64,000 nucleotides of DNA from assembly GCF_036226365.1 (NCBI RefSeq), contig NZ_CP108462.1, forward strand, positions 3,948,501 through 4,012,500. The letters run 5' to 3'. This document shows positions 1-7,944 of this stretch, piece after piece (positions within the stretch are counted from its first letter, which is position 1; each line of letters opens with the position of its first letter). The stretch comes from Streptomyces sp. NBC_01262. GTDB lineage: Bacteria; Actinomycetota; Actinomycetes; Streptomycetales; Streptomycetaceae. A program made the translations under genes and the position numbers. The notes below the pieces were generated by a model that worked only from the letters and a program-made list of their open reading frames with translations, made no database searches and was not told the origin of the DNA.

Positions 1-64
1 AGCCAGCCTGTGAGGCAAGCCCACCCGGCTGGAGCCTGATGCAGGGCATCTGCTCCCCGCTACG

Positions 65-78
65 CTGGTACGCACCAC
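65..78. promoter_or_regulatory. operator-like site before the GntR-NUDIX gene
   Basis: CTGGTACGCACCAC matches 12 of 14 positions of the palindrome CTGGTGCGCACCAG found twice at 2192-2230. It ends 22 bp before the start codon at 101, a position expected for autoregulation. Binding by the GntR-type protein is inference. Confidence 0.55.
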
Positions 79-100
79 GTCAGAATGGAGTGCTCTACGG

Positions 101-892
101 ATGGGACCGAAGACGGCGAAGGTCTACGAGACGCTTCACACCCGGCTCGCTTCGGGCGAGTACCCCCCGGGCGACAAGCTGCCATCAGAGCGGACGCTCG
201 TGGACGAACTCGGCATCGGTCGAACCGCGCTGCGTCAGGTACTCGCGCGACTCGTCTCGGAAGGCTCGCTGGAGGTTCGGGATCGAAGCTCGTACCGTGC
301 ACCCGTCCGTGCCGTGAGCGTCAAGACGCCAGAGGGGCTGGAGCCGTGGACCGTCCATGGTCAGCGGAGCGTGTACGACAACCGCTGGGTGAAGCTCGAA
401 CTCTGGGACGTGGAACCGCCTGGAATGGAGCGCTTCGAGCATCACGTGGTCAAGCTTCAGCACGTCGCCATCACAGCAGTTCTGGACGATCAGGATCGCG
501 TCCTGATGTTGTGGCGGTACCGCTTCGTACCGCAGCAATGGGGTTGGGAACTCCCGGGCGGCATCGTGGACGAGGGGGAGGAACCCGCGTCCACGGCGCT
601 ACGGGAAGTCGTAGAAGAGACCGGCTGGCGACCGCAGTCGCTGGAGCACGTCGTCACGTATCAGCCCATGGTCGGCATGGTCGACTCACCGCATGAGATC
701 TTCGTGGGACGCGGTGCCGAGCAGGTTGGCGAACCGACGGATCTCGAAGAGGCGGGGCACATCGAGTGGGTACCGCTGAGCGATGTCCCGGGCCTGATGG
801 CTCGCGGTGAGCTGATGGGATCCGGAACCCTGGTCGCCCTGCTTCACATCCTGGCGAGTCGCGGCAAGCAGGGAGCTACAGCCTCGCACTGA
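101..892 (+). CDS. GntR-type regulator fused to a NUDIX hydrolase domain
   Basis: The 263-aa protein has a GntR winged-helix domain at about residues 5-68 and a NUDIX domain at about 115-245. The NUDIX box is intact at 154-176, with the E-x7-RE-x2-EE-x-G spacing. AICEs commonly encode separate GntR repressors (KorSA type) and NUDIX proteins next to the transfer genes; here both are in one chain. It probably controls the transfer genes through the operators at 65-78 and 2192-2230, with a nucleotide-like ligand or substrate possibly acting as signal (inference). The ATG at 101 has GGAG about 9 nt upstream. Its 3' end overlaps the convergent XRE gene by 17 bp. Confidence 0.85.
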   Translation: MGPKTAKVYETLHTRLASGEYPPGDKLPSERTLVDELGIGRTALRQVLARLVSEGSLEVRDRSSYRAPVRAVSVKTPEGLEPWTVHGQRSVYDNRWVKLELWDVEPPGMERFEHHVVKLQHVAITAVLDDQDRVLMLWRYRFVPQQWGWELPGGIVDEGEEPASTALREVVEETGWRPQSLEHVVTYQPMVGMVDSPHEIFVGRGAEQVGEPTDLEEAGHIEWVPLSDVPGLMARGELMGSGTLVALLHILASRGKQGATASH

Positions 893-2051
893 GGAGGTCG
901 ACGCGACGACGCTGGCGCACTGAACCGGTCCGGCTCGCCAACAGTCGGGCTTTCCTCAGGTGGGTGCCCGCGTCGTCGTACTCGGCTCGCGCCAGGTGAG
1001 CCTGTACGAGGTCAGCGTGAAGACCTGCCTGCGCTCGGACAAAGGTCGGATCCGCTATCTCAAGGGCTCCGTACAGGCTGCTCACGGCGTCGTCGTCGCC
1101 GAGCAGGGCGAGGACGTTGCCGCGCCAGCGGGCAAGGTGGGCACCGTTGAGGAAGATGCTCAACATGTCCGGATCACGCGGCTCCGAGCCGGGCGGAATG
1201 CTCGCCTCGGCTGCATCGAGCGCCCGCCGGCAGTCCTCAGACATGCCAGCGTGAGCGCACAACTCCGCTTCAGCGGCGTACAGCCATGCCCGGAGGCGGG
1301 AGGATCCTGCTTGGCCAAGGGTGCGCTGCGCATCGCGGACCAGGTCTACGCCCAGAGACGGCCGGCCAGCCTCGCAGAGTACGTACGCCTGCTCTGCCAT
1401 CGCGTGGGCAAGGTACATCGGAGCCTCAGCGTCACGGGCTGCCCGCTTCGCAAGTTCGTAATGCCGCCATGCCCGTTCAACCGCCCCGGAGTCGATCGCC
1501 TGCCACGCGGCAAGGGTCGATGCTCCCGCCAGCGCCAGCGCCACGGGCCGCCGCGTGTTGGGAAGCACCGCGAAGTTCAGCGCGTCTTCAAGGGAAGCGA
1601 GATGCCCCGTCATCTGGTCAACGAGACCGGACGCGCCCATCTGGCGGTCCATGGTGCGCAGTAGCTCGGTCTGATCGTTGAACGTCTTCACCATGGATTG
1701 GCTGACGCTGCTTGCTGAATCGATCCTGCTCAGCAGCTCGTCGTACCCGTCGGCCACCGGCGGAGCAACCGCGAGCGGGCCGCCCCTCAGCTCTGTGTCC
1801 GTGACGCCGAGGAGCTGCCTCAGGATCGCCGCGTAGCGGTCCGAGATGGTGCGCTTGCTGTTCTCCCACTCGGACACGTACACGCGCAGACTCGCCGTCG
1901 AAGCAACGTCAGTGACGTGCCGTCGGGCGTACTGCTCGATCTCGCGAATCAGTCGTTCCTGAGACCAGCCTCGCGCCGTCCGCGCGCTCCGAAGTCCTGT
2001 ACTCACAGGCCACCGCCCGGCAGTAGGTCCATTCACTGACCTTCCCAGCAT
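876..2051 (-). CDS. XRE-family regulator with a long helical C-terminal domain
   Basis: The 391-aa protein has an N-terminal helix-turn-helix at about residues 18-85 with the YVSEWENSKR recognition-helix region, followed by an Ala/Arg-rich all-helical part resembling TPR arrays of actinomycete regulators. It is transcribed away from the transfer genes and faces a strong inverted repeat at 2071-2107, which suggests autoregulation. The ATG at 2051 has GGAG 9 nt upstream; a GTG at 2006 would give 376 aa starting right before the HTH and is a plausible alternative. It overlaps the GntR-NUDIX gene tail to tail. The ligand is unknown. Confidence 0.75.
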   Translation of the reverse strand: MLGRSVNGPTAGRWPVSTGLRSARTARGWSQERLIREIEQYARRHVTDVASTASLRVYVSEWENSKRTISDRYAAILRQLLGVTDTELRGGPLAVAPPVADGYDELLSRIDSASSVSQSMVKTFNDQTELLRTMDRQMGASGLVDQMTGHLASLEDALNFAVLPNTRRPVALALAGASTLAAWQAIDSGAVERAWRHYELAKRAARDAEAPMYLAHAMAEQAYVLCEAGRPSLGVDLVRDAQRTLGQAGSSRLRAWLYAAEAELCAHAGMSEDCRRALDAAEASIPPGSEPRDPDMLSIFLNGAHLARWRGNVLALLGDDDAVSSLYGALEIADPTFVRAQAGLHADLVQAHLARAEYDDAGTHLRKARLLASRTGSVRQRRRVDLLSARL

Positions 2052-2070
2052 GCCTTACATCTCCGCAGGT

Positions 2071-2107
2071 CAACAGGGGTTAACAGAAAGGGTGTTAAGC
2101 CCTGTTG
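2071..2107. promoter_or_regulatory. inverted repeat, probable operator of the XRE gene
   Basis: CAACAGGGGTTAACA at 2071-2085 and TGTTAAGCCCTGTTG at 2093-2107 are inverted repeats matching at 14 of 15 positions with a 7-bp spacer. The site starts 20 bp before the XRE start codon at 2051. Dimeric or tetrameric regulator binding is inferred from symmetry and position. Confidence 0.6.
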
Positions 2108-2185
2108 GCTACCGACTCCCCCGCCAAACCGGTCTTCTGGAGATGCACCGCACGGAGCGAACGCCACTCGATTCGGCGAACACTC

Positions 2186-2230
2186 TTGACTCTGGTGCGC
2201 ACCAGATGCTTACCTACTGGTGCGCACCAG
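2186..2230 (+). promoter_or_regulatory. probable promoter with two identical palindromic operators
   Basis: TTGACT at 2186-2191 looks like a -35 box; a -10 candidate (TTACCT) lies at 2210-2215. The palindrome CTGGTGCGCACCAG fills the spacer at 2192-2205 and recurs exactly at 2217-2230, 25 bp centre to centre. A repressor here would block a promoter firing toward the element's transfer region. The intergenic stretch 2052-2527 holds this promoter, the XRE operator, a leader motif at 2330-2352 and a hairpin at 2450-2494. Confidence 0.65.
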
Positions 2231-2329
2231 ATGGCCGGAGTCGCCTCCGACCAGCGGTGAGCAAGAGGCCCTTGGGGGCTGCTCGAAAGCCCGGAGGACT
2301 CCTTGAAAAGAGCCCGAAGGAAGCGCTCG

Positions 2330-2352
2330 TTCCTTGAGAACTCAATACAGGG
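2330..2352 (+). promoter_or_regulatory. leader motif resembling the rRNA antitermination region
   Basis: The stretch contains CCTTGAGAACTCAATACAG, with TTGAG and CTCAA able to pair. Similar strings precede rRNA genes in actinomycetes, where they belong to antitermination leaders (recalled, not checked). It lies about 130 nt downstream of the operator-bearing promoter, inside the untranslated leader of the transfer region. A role in antitermination is inference. Confidence 0.4.
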
Positions 2353-2449
2353 CCACCGCCTCCCCGAGTCGAAAAGGCGGTCCGCGCGGCATCGGCCGCG
2401 CACCTGTTGCCTTCGTCCGCGTCTGCGGGCCGATGGCTCATCGCTTGAC

Positions 2450-2494
2450 GGCCGGGCGGCGGCCTCCCGGACAAGGACAGCCCGCCGCCCGGCC
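2450..2494 (+). promoter_or_regulatory. conserved leader hairpin, copy 1
   Basis: Perfect 13-bp stem (2450-2462 with 2482-2494) and a 19-nt loop containing CTCCCGGACAAGGACAGC. It ends 33 nt before the ATG at 2528. Three more copies at 3356, 9004 and 12367 share the loop and the distance to the next start codon, while the stem bases differ in a paired way. Confidence 0.75.
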
Positions 2495-2527
2495 TCTACC
2501 CGCCCCGACGCGTTGAGGAGTTCTTCC

Positions 2528-3340
2528 ATGACCGAGCGCACGATCCCCGTGGACGCCTTCGGGCCGATCGCCCTGAACCTGACCCTGAACGCCGGCACCA
2601 TCCGCATCACCGTGGACCCCGGCCTGAAACAGGCGAGGGTAGTCCTGAGGACCAACGCCACTTCCGGCCCGTCGGCGGACGCGATCCGCGACACCGCCGT
2701 CAGCCTGCGCGGCCAGAACCTCACCGTCCGCGTCCCGGACGTTGAGGGCATCGGCGGCAGCACCACCATCCGGATGGGCAACAGCACCATGACGTTCTCC
2801 GGCGGCAGCGGCGTGCAGATCATCAACGGCAACGTCCACGTCACCGGCCACGGCGGCGGCAAGGTCTTCGTCAACGGCCGCGAGGTCACCCCCGGCGGCA
2901 CGGCCGACACCTCCGGCCCGACGCCGATCGAGGCCGTGATCTCCCTGCCTGCCGGATCCATGGCCCTGCTCAGCACGCACACCGCCCGGACCACCGTGAG
3001 CGGTGAGCTTGCCCGGCTCGACTACGACGCCACCTCAGGCAGCCTGAGCGCCGACCGCGTCGGCGAGCTGGACGCCACGATCACCAGCGGCAGCGTCAAC
3101 GTCCGCCAGGTCACCGGCTCGCTCACGGCCAACCTCACCTCCGGCAACCTCGCCATCGGCTCGTACAGCGGCAGTGACGCCCGGCTCAACCTCACCTCCG
3201 GCAACGTCTCCATGGCCGCGACCCCGCAGGCCACCGGCCGTCTCGCCGTGAACGCCACCTCGGGCAACGCCCACGTCACCGGCGCCGCACACCTCAACGT
3301 CCGCCGCCGCGCGACCAGCGGCTACGTGCACATCAGCTAA
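2528..3340 (+). CDS. DUF4097-like beta-repeat protein of the AICE
   Basis: The 270-aa protein consists of short repeats rich in Thr, Ser, Gly and Asn, including several TSG-x motifs between about residues 165 and 265, as in the DUF4097 (putative adhesin) right-handed beta-helix family. No signal peptide or membrane segment is visible, so it is probably intracellular. Start chosen at the ATG at 2528 with GAGGAG 7 nt upstream; an open frame runs further back but without a ribosome binding site. It stands alone between hairpin copies 1 and 2 as the first gene after the operator-controlled promoter. Its function in such elements is unknown. Confidence 0.75.
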   Translation: MTERTIPVDAFGPIALNLTLNAGTIRITVDPGLKQARVVLRTNATSGPSADAIRDTAVSLRGQNLTVRVPDVEGIGGSTTIRMGNSTMTFSGGSGVQIINGNVHVTGHGGGKVFVNGREVTPGGTADTSGPTPIEAVISLPAGSMALLSTHTARTTVSGELARLDYDATSGSLSADRVGELDATITSGSVNVRQVTGSLTANLTSGNLAIGSYSGSDARLNLTSGNVSMAATPQATGRLAVNATSGNAHVTGAAHLNVRRRATSGYVHIS

Positions 3341-3355
3341 CACCCCACCTTCCTC

Positions 3356-3401
3356 GCAGGGGCGGCGGCCCTCCCGGACAAGGACAGCCCGCCGCCCCTG
3401 C
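3356..3401 (+). promoter_or_regulatory. conserved leader hairpin, copy 2
   Basis: Perfect 13-bp stem (3356-3368 with 3389-3401) and a 20-nt loop containing CTCCCGGACAAGGACAGC. It ends 33 nt before the ATG at 3435. The following CCCGACATGCAGAACAGG also occurs after copy 3. Confidence 0.75.
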
Positions 3402-3434
3402 TCTCTCCCGACATGCAGAACAGGGGACCCGACC

Positions 3435-3731
3435 ATGACCATGAACGACTTCATCGGCCGTCACCGCGTGGTGACCGCCTCCGACCTTCTCGAACTGGCC
3501 CTGGGCACACCGCTTGACCTGTGGCTTGGCGAGGACGGCGAAAGCGAGCAGGAGCGCGCGGCCCGCGAGGCAGCGGCGCGCGACATCCTCGCCGACGACC
3601 CCGCCCTGGCCGACCGCACGCTTCGCGTTGCGGCGCAGGCCATCGAGACGCACATGCCCGAGCTGTTCCGCATCACCCCGCCGGCGCCCGCCGTCCGGCG
3701 GCGCGCGGCCCGTACGGGGGTGGCGGCATGA
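3435..3731 (+). CDS. small hypothetical protein, first gene of the spd-like unit
   Basis: The 98-aa protein is acidic and Ala/Glu-rich in the middle (about residues 32-55) and Arg-rich at the C-terminus, with no membrane segment or recognisable domain. The ATG follows AGGGGACC-type purine sequence and hairpin copy 2. Its stop codon overlaps the next start by 4 nt (ATGA), so it is probably translationally coupled to the DUF2637 gene. Function unknown; the position suggests a role in plasmid spread or transfer. Confidence 0.65.
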   Translation: MTMNDFIGRHRVVTASDLLELALGTPLDLWLGEDGESEQERAAREAAARDILADDPALADRTLRVAAQAIETHMPELFRITPPAPAVRRRAARTGVAA

Positions 3732-4522
3732 CCACCGCAACCGACACCGAGCGGCCGGCCGTTCCCCGGGACTGGCTGTTGGGGCTCGGCATGGTCACCG
3801 TGGGTGTGGCCGCCGCCGCGTCCTCCTACGCCGGACTGCAGAACCTGGCGATCCGTACCGGGTGGGTGCCGTGGCTGTCGTGGCTGCTGCCGCTCACCGT
3901 CGACGCCTACGCGATGACCGCCACCCGCGTGTGGCTGGCCAAGTCCACCCGCAGTCAGGCGGCACGCGACTGGGCCAAGCGCAACGCGATCGGGGCAATC
4001 ACGGTCAGCGTCGGCGGCAACGCCGTCGATCACGCCACCGCCGCCCACGTCTTCGCCATCACCTGGCCGCTGGTCGTGGCCGTCTCCGCAATCCCGCCGA
4101 TCGTGCTCGGACTGCTCGTTCACCTCGCCCACCTGCGCACCCAACCCGCCGCGGTAACCGAGCAGCACGACACCGAAGCGCAGCCCGAGCAGGAAGCCGC
4201 CGCCCCGCCGCCCGAGCAGGACAAGGACCGGCAGCCGGACGTCAAGCCGAAGCCGCGCAAGCAGCCCGCGCGCAAGCCCGCCGCCCGTACCGTGCGCAGC
4301 TTCCCGGACCTGCTCGCCGAAGCCCGCCAGGCCACCGCCGGATGGGCCGATGCCGAGCTGACGGCCGAGAAGATCCGCGACGCCGCGCACTGCTCGATGG
4401 CCAACGCCCGCGCCCTGCGCGAGGCCCTGAAGAGCGAGCGCGCCGCCGGCCGTCCGCTGCACGCCATCGAGGACGCCCCCGACACCGCCGGTCTGGACGA
4501 GAGCGAAGGGGAAGCCGCGTGA
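3728..4522 (+). CDS. DUF2637 membrane protein, SpdA-like spread protein
   Basis: The 264-aa protein starts with about four transmembrane segments within residues 15-140, then a charged Pro/Glu/Gln/Lys linker (about 145-190) and a C-terminal helical domain resembling a small HTH (about 195-250). This matches the DUF2637 family found beside traB in Streptomyces plasmids and AICEs, where spd genes help intramycelial spread after conjugation (established for the group). It overlaps both neighbours by 4 nt. The C-terminal domain may bind DNA, linking membrane and element (inference). Confidence 0.8.
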   Translation: MTTATDTERPAVPRDWLLGLGMVTVGVAAAASSYAGLQNLAIRTGWVPWLSWLLPLTVDAYAMTATRVWLAKSTRSQAARDWAKRNAIGAITVSVGGNAVDHATAAHVFAITWPLVVAVSAIPPIVLGLLVHLAHLRTQPAAVTEQHDTEAQPEQEAAAPPPEQDKDRQPDVKPKPRKQPARKPAARTVRSFPDLLAEARQATAGWADAELTAEKIRDAAHCSMANARALREALKSERAAGRPLHAIEDAPDTAGLDESEGEAA

Positions 4523-4890
4523 AGGCCGAGACCGTACAGGAACAGCTCACCTCGATCAGCTTCGTGTACGCGCTAGCTCACCAGCACCCGAGCCTGCCCG
4601 CCGCCGCCATCGAACTGAGCCCGTGGACCGGCTTCGACACCACCACGACCCGCGTCATCATCTCCCTGCACAGCGAGCGGCCCGAGCCGTTCGCGGACTT
4701 CGAGGCCTGGCGCGAGGCGCTCGGCCTCACCCCGGACGACGTGACCTACCGGACCCTGCGCCCCGGGCTGGAGACCTTGAGGACCGCCACCGTGCGCGGC
4801 GGCATCGAGGTCGAGCTGATCGCCTACCGCAAGCCCGTCAACGCCGTTACCGATTCCCGTCAGCACGACGCAAGCGCGGCGGCGGCCTGA
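4519..4890 (+). CDS. small hypothetical protein of the spd-like unit
   Basis: The 123-aa protein begins at a GTG overlapping the previous stop codon (GTGA) and ends one base into the next ATG. It has mixed alpha/beta composition, no membrane segment and no known motif; Trp-rich acidic stretches occur around residues 35-70. The coupled layout argues that it is expressed with the DUF2637 protein. Function unknown. Confidence 0.65.
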   Translation: MKAETVQEQLTSISFVYALAHQHPSLPAAAIELSPWTGFDTTTTRVIISLHSERPEPFADFEAWREALGLTPDDVTYRTLRPGLETLRTATVRGGIEVELIAYRKPVNAVTDSRQHDASAAAA

Positions 4891-5273
4891 TGTCACTGGC
4901 GTTCGGCAAGTGCTACGACCCCGCCGGCGCCCGGTACGGGATCCCGACCTACCCGTGGCGGTTGGCTCCGGACGGTCTGGCGACCCGGCGTCAGTTACGG
5001 GCCCTGGGCCTGCGGCCGGGCGGGCAGGCGATCGTCGCACAGGTGATGCGCGGCAACCGCCGCGCCGGCGGCACCCAAGTCGCCTACCTGTACGAGGTCA
5101 GCCGGGCCAAACCCGTACGGCCGATGACCTCCCGCAAGTGGGGCGCCCTCGCCCTAGCGATGCTCGCCCGCCGCACCTGCCCGGCCTGCCGCACCGACGC
5201 CGGATACGTCATCCCGACCTCCCTCGGCACGTGCGTCGCCTGCGCCTACCCCGAAGAACAGTGCGCCGCCTGA
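4890..5273 (+). CDS. RRQ(R)L-motif zinc-binding protein of the AICE
   Basis: The 127-aa protein has an early TRRQLRALGLRPGG stretch (about residues 32-45) and a C-terminal pair of CxxC motifs (CPAC near 90, CVAC near 112) that can form a zinc ribbon. Proteins with this layout are frequent small cargo of Streptomyces elements near spd and tra genes. The basic N-terminal half with a zinc ribbon suggests nucleic acid or protein binding (inference). Its ATG overlaps the previous stop by one base. Confidence 0.7.
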   Translation: MSLAFGKCYDPAGARYGIPTYPWRLAPDGLATRRQLRALGLRPGGQAIVAQVMRGNRRAGGTQVAYLYEVSRAKPVRPMTSRKWGALALAMLARRTCPACRTDAGYVIPTSLGTCVACAYPEEQCAA

Positions 5274-5310
5274 TCCGTCCCGCAACCCTTCAACGAGCCC
5301 GGAGACCCGC

Positions 5311-5556
5311 ATGTCTGACCAGACCCTTGCCCCGTCCGCCGACGCGACCGCGTGGCCGGAGGGCGTGCTGTACCGCTTCCCGACCCTGTTCGGCTCCACC
5401 GTCGACGTGACCCCGGCGCGCACCGTCCACACCTGGGTCGTGGCCAACTGCCGCGCCTGCGACGCCGACTCGCCCGCCGGATACCGCGCCAAGGTCAACG
5501 AGTGGGCGCAGGAGCACTCCGCCAAGTGCCGCGCCCTGCCCCGCCCCACCGCCTGA
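5311..5556 (+). CDS. small hypothetical protein with Cys/His residues
   Basis: The 81-aa protein has CRAC near residue 50 and a later H-x3-C, a possible single zinc site. It starts with an ATG preceded by GGAG and lies 37 nt after the zinc-ribbon gene, so it likely closes the same operon. No family is recognised. Confidence 0.6.
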   Translation: MSDQTLAPSADATAWPEGVLYRFPTLFGSTVDVTPARTVHTWVVANCRACDADSPAGYRAKVNEWAQEHSAKCRALPRPTA

Positions 5557-5621
5557 CCGGCTGCCGAGGACCGAGACGGGTCCTCTTAACGCTCGGGATG
5601 CAGCAAAAGAAGCATGAGTAA

Positions 5622-5663
5622 CGGGGTCCGGTCTCAACCGACCAAAGCGACGGCCGGACCCCG
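5622..5663 (+). promoter_or_regulatory. leader hairpin before traB
   Basis: CGGGGTCCGG at 5622-5631 pairs perfectly with CCGGACCCCG at 5654-5663, with a 22-nt loop. It ends 29 nt before the GTG start of traB. The loop differs from the four-copy hairpin family, yet its distance to the start codon is similar. It may terminate the upstream unit or modulate traB translation. Confidence 0.5.
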
Positions 5664-5692
5664 CCATCCCTCCTTGGAAGAAGGAAATCTCA

Positions 5693-7936
5693 GTGAATCA
5701 CGACGATGAGAACGAACTGTTCAACCGGCTCGAAGCCGACTTGGCCGCCGACTTCGGCGGCGAGGTCGTCGACCTGGACAAGGCCCGCGCCGCCCGCGAG
5801 TCTGCCAACCTGGCCGCCGACCGGTCGCCCGACTCGGACGCCGACTCCACCCCGACCGAGTCGGCCGACTCCGGACCCGACGCGTCGGCCGACTCCGTCG
5901 CGCTGGTCGATGGACCGGAGCCGACCGGCCCCGGTCTGATGGCGCGGGTGCGCGGCGCCCGCCGTCGCTCGGTCCTGCCGGCCTGGCTCACCTCCAAGCC
6001 CGAGTTCGTCGACGCGGCCGGATGGCTGCTCGGCTACGCCGCCCACACCACCGCTTTCCACACCGTGCGCCTGCCCTACTACGCCGCTGGCCTCGCCCTG
6101 CGCGCCCCCGCCGGTGCAGCGAAGTTCATCGGCGGCACGGTGCGCTGGGTGACCGACGCCGAAGGGGAGCACCTGCGCCAGGCCGCCGCCAACCGCGAGA
6201 ACCCCGAGGACTACCTCAAGCTGTCCCGGCAGCGCGACAACCGCGTCAAGCTGCGCGGCATCATCATGGGCCTGTCCGCCGTCGTCGGCCCCATCGCCGC
6301 CCTGGCGATGTGGATCCTCGCCCCGGCCTGGCTGCTCGCCGCCACCACCACCGCCCTCACCTTCGCCCTCGGCTGGCTGGGCACCCCCACCGACAAGCCC
6401 GTCATCTCCCCCGCCGTCGTCGCCACGCAGGTGGAACGCCTCACCTCACAGATCGTCGAACGCGCCCTCGGTGCGCTGGGCAACGCCGAAATCAACAAGG
6501 CACTCGGCAAGGGCGGGCAGGGCATCAAGTTCCCCGCCCCGATCACCCGCGACGGCCCCGGATGGCGCGCCGACGTCGACCTGCCCTACGGCGTCACCGT
6601 CACCGACATCCTCGACCGCCGCGACCGCCTCGCCTCCGGACTGCGCCGCCCCCTCGGGTGTGTGTGGCCCGAGCCCGTCGCGGACGAACACGCCGGCCGG
6701 ATGATGCTGTGGGTGGGGGACAAGGCGCTGAACAAGGTCACGCCCCCGCCGTGGCCGCTGGCCAAGAGCGGCAGCGGCACGCCGTCGCTGTTCAAGCCGA
6801 TCCCGTTCGGCACCGACCAGCGCGGCCGGCCGGTGGACATCACGCTGATGTACGACAACGTCCTCATCGGCGCCATGCCCGGCATGGGCAAGACGTTCTC
6901 CCTGCGCACCCCCCTGCTCGCCGCCGCCCTGGACCCGCTGGCGGAACTGCTGATCTGGGAACTCAAGGGCACCGGCGACCTGTCCGCGCTGGCCAAGGTC
7001 GCCGCCGACTACGGCTCCGGTCCCGACGACGAGACCTGCGCCGCCGCCCTGGACTCCATCCGCTACGTCTACGCCGACCTGGAACGCCGGGCGAAGGTCA
7101 TCGCGTCGCTGCCCAAGGACAAGTGCCCGGAGAACAAGGTCACCCCGGAACTGGCCGCCATCAAGTCACTCGGCCTGCACCCGGGCGTGCTCGCGATCGA
7201 TGAGTGCCAGGAGCTGTTCTCCCACCCGGAGTTCGGCAAGGAAGCCGGCGCCCTGTGCACCTCGCTCATCAAGCGCGGCCGTGCCCTGGGCTGGATCATC
7301 CTGCTCGCCACCCAGCGCCCCGACAAAGAGAGCCTGCCCACCGGCATCTCCGCCAACGTCGGCACCCGGTTCTGCCTGCGCGTCATGGGCCAGATGGAGA
7401 ACGACATGATCCTGGGCACCTCGATGTACAAGAAGGGCATCCAGGCAACGACGTTCACCAAGTCCGACAAGGGCATCGGCTACCTGTCCGGCGCCGCCGA
7501 CGACCCGCAGATCGTCCGCACCTACTACATCGACAACCCCGCCGCCGATCTGATCTGCGACCGGGCCCGCGCCGCCCGCGAACTGGCCGGCACCCTGCGC
7601 GGCCTCGCCGCTGGCGAGGTACCCGAGCGGCGTGAGGCGGCAGACACCCTGCTGGACGACATCTTGTCCGTCGTCCCCGCCGATGAGGCCAAGGTGTGGT
7701 CCGAGACCGTCATCGCCCGCCTCGCCGACCTGCGCCCCGAGGTCTACCAGACCTGGACCGACGAGGCAGGGGAGTGGGACGCCGGACAGCTCTCGGCCGC
7801 GCTCAAGCGGTACGGGATCAAGGCGGTTCAGGTCAACCGCCGCATCGACGGCAAGGTCGTCAACCGGCGCGGCATCGACCGCGCCCACATCACCACCGCG
7901 ATTGCGGAGCGTGACCGAAAGAAGAACGCGGGCTGA
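5693..7936 (+). CDS. traB: TraB, FtsK/SpoIIIE-type conjugal DNA translocase
   Basis: The 747-aa protein moves double-stranded plasmid DNA between hyphae at the membrane. It has an acidic Asp/Ser-rich N-terminus (about 45-75), two hydrophobic segments at about 188-230, a Walker A at 393-401 (GAMPGMGKT), a Walker B around 499-504 (VLAIDE), and a C-terminal winged-helix region (about 685-747) that in TraB proteins recognises 8-bp repeats in the clt locus. Length and order fit Streptomyces TraB/TraSA. The start is GTG with GAAGGA 8 nt upstream. Palindromic repeats 9 bp downstream of the stop are the likely clt. Confidence 0.93.
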   Translation: MNHDDENELFNRLEADLAADFGGEVVDLDKARAARESANLAADRSPDSDADSTPTESADSGPDASADSVALVDGPEPTGPGLMARVRGARRRSVLPAWLTSKPEFVDAAGWLLGYAAHTTAFHTVRLPYYAAGLALRAPAGAAKFIGGTVRWVTDAEGEHLRQAAANRENPEDYLKLSRQRDNRVKLRGIIMGLSAVVGPIAALAMWILAPAWLLAATTTALTFALGWLGTPTDKPVISPAVVATQVERLTSQIVERALGALGNAEINKALGKGGQGIKFPAPITRDGPGWRADVDLPYGVTVTDILDRRDRLASGLRRPLGCVWPEPVADEHAGRMMLWVGDKALNKVTPPPWPLAKSGSGTPSLFKPIPFGTDQRGRPVDITLMYDNVLIGAMPGMGKTFSLRTPLLAAALDPLAELLIWELKGTGDLSALAKVAADYGSGPDDETCAAALDSIRYVYADLERRAKVIASLPKDKCPENKVTPELAAIKSLGLHPGVLAIDECQELFSHPEFGKEAGALCTSLIKRGRALGWIILLATQRPDKESLPTGISANVGTRFCLRVMGQMENDMILGTSMYKKGIQATTFTKSDKGIGYLSGAADDPQIVRTYYIDNPAADLICDRARAARELAGTLRGLAAGEVPERREAADTLLDDILSVVPADEAKVWSETVIARLADLRPEVYQTWTDEAGEWDAGQLSAALKRYGIKAVQVNRRIDGKVVNRRGIDRAHITTAIAERDRKKNAG

Positions 7937-7944
7937 CCCTAGCA

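Noticed and set aside
1..100. Left attachment site of the element
   Set aside because: No copy of the tRNA-Tyr 3' half (GGTTCGAACC region) is present there, so the site lies outside the window.
85..696. 203-aa frame overlapping the GntR-NUDIX gene
   Set aside because: It is an Arg/Gly-rich shadow in another frame; the 101-892 frame has both domains.
2450..2494. Family hairpins as simple intrinsic terminators
   Set aside because: No U-rich tract follows, the loop is conserved, and the copies keep a fixed distance to start codons; termination cannot be excluded but does not explain the loop.
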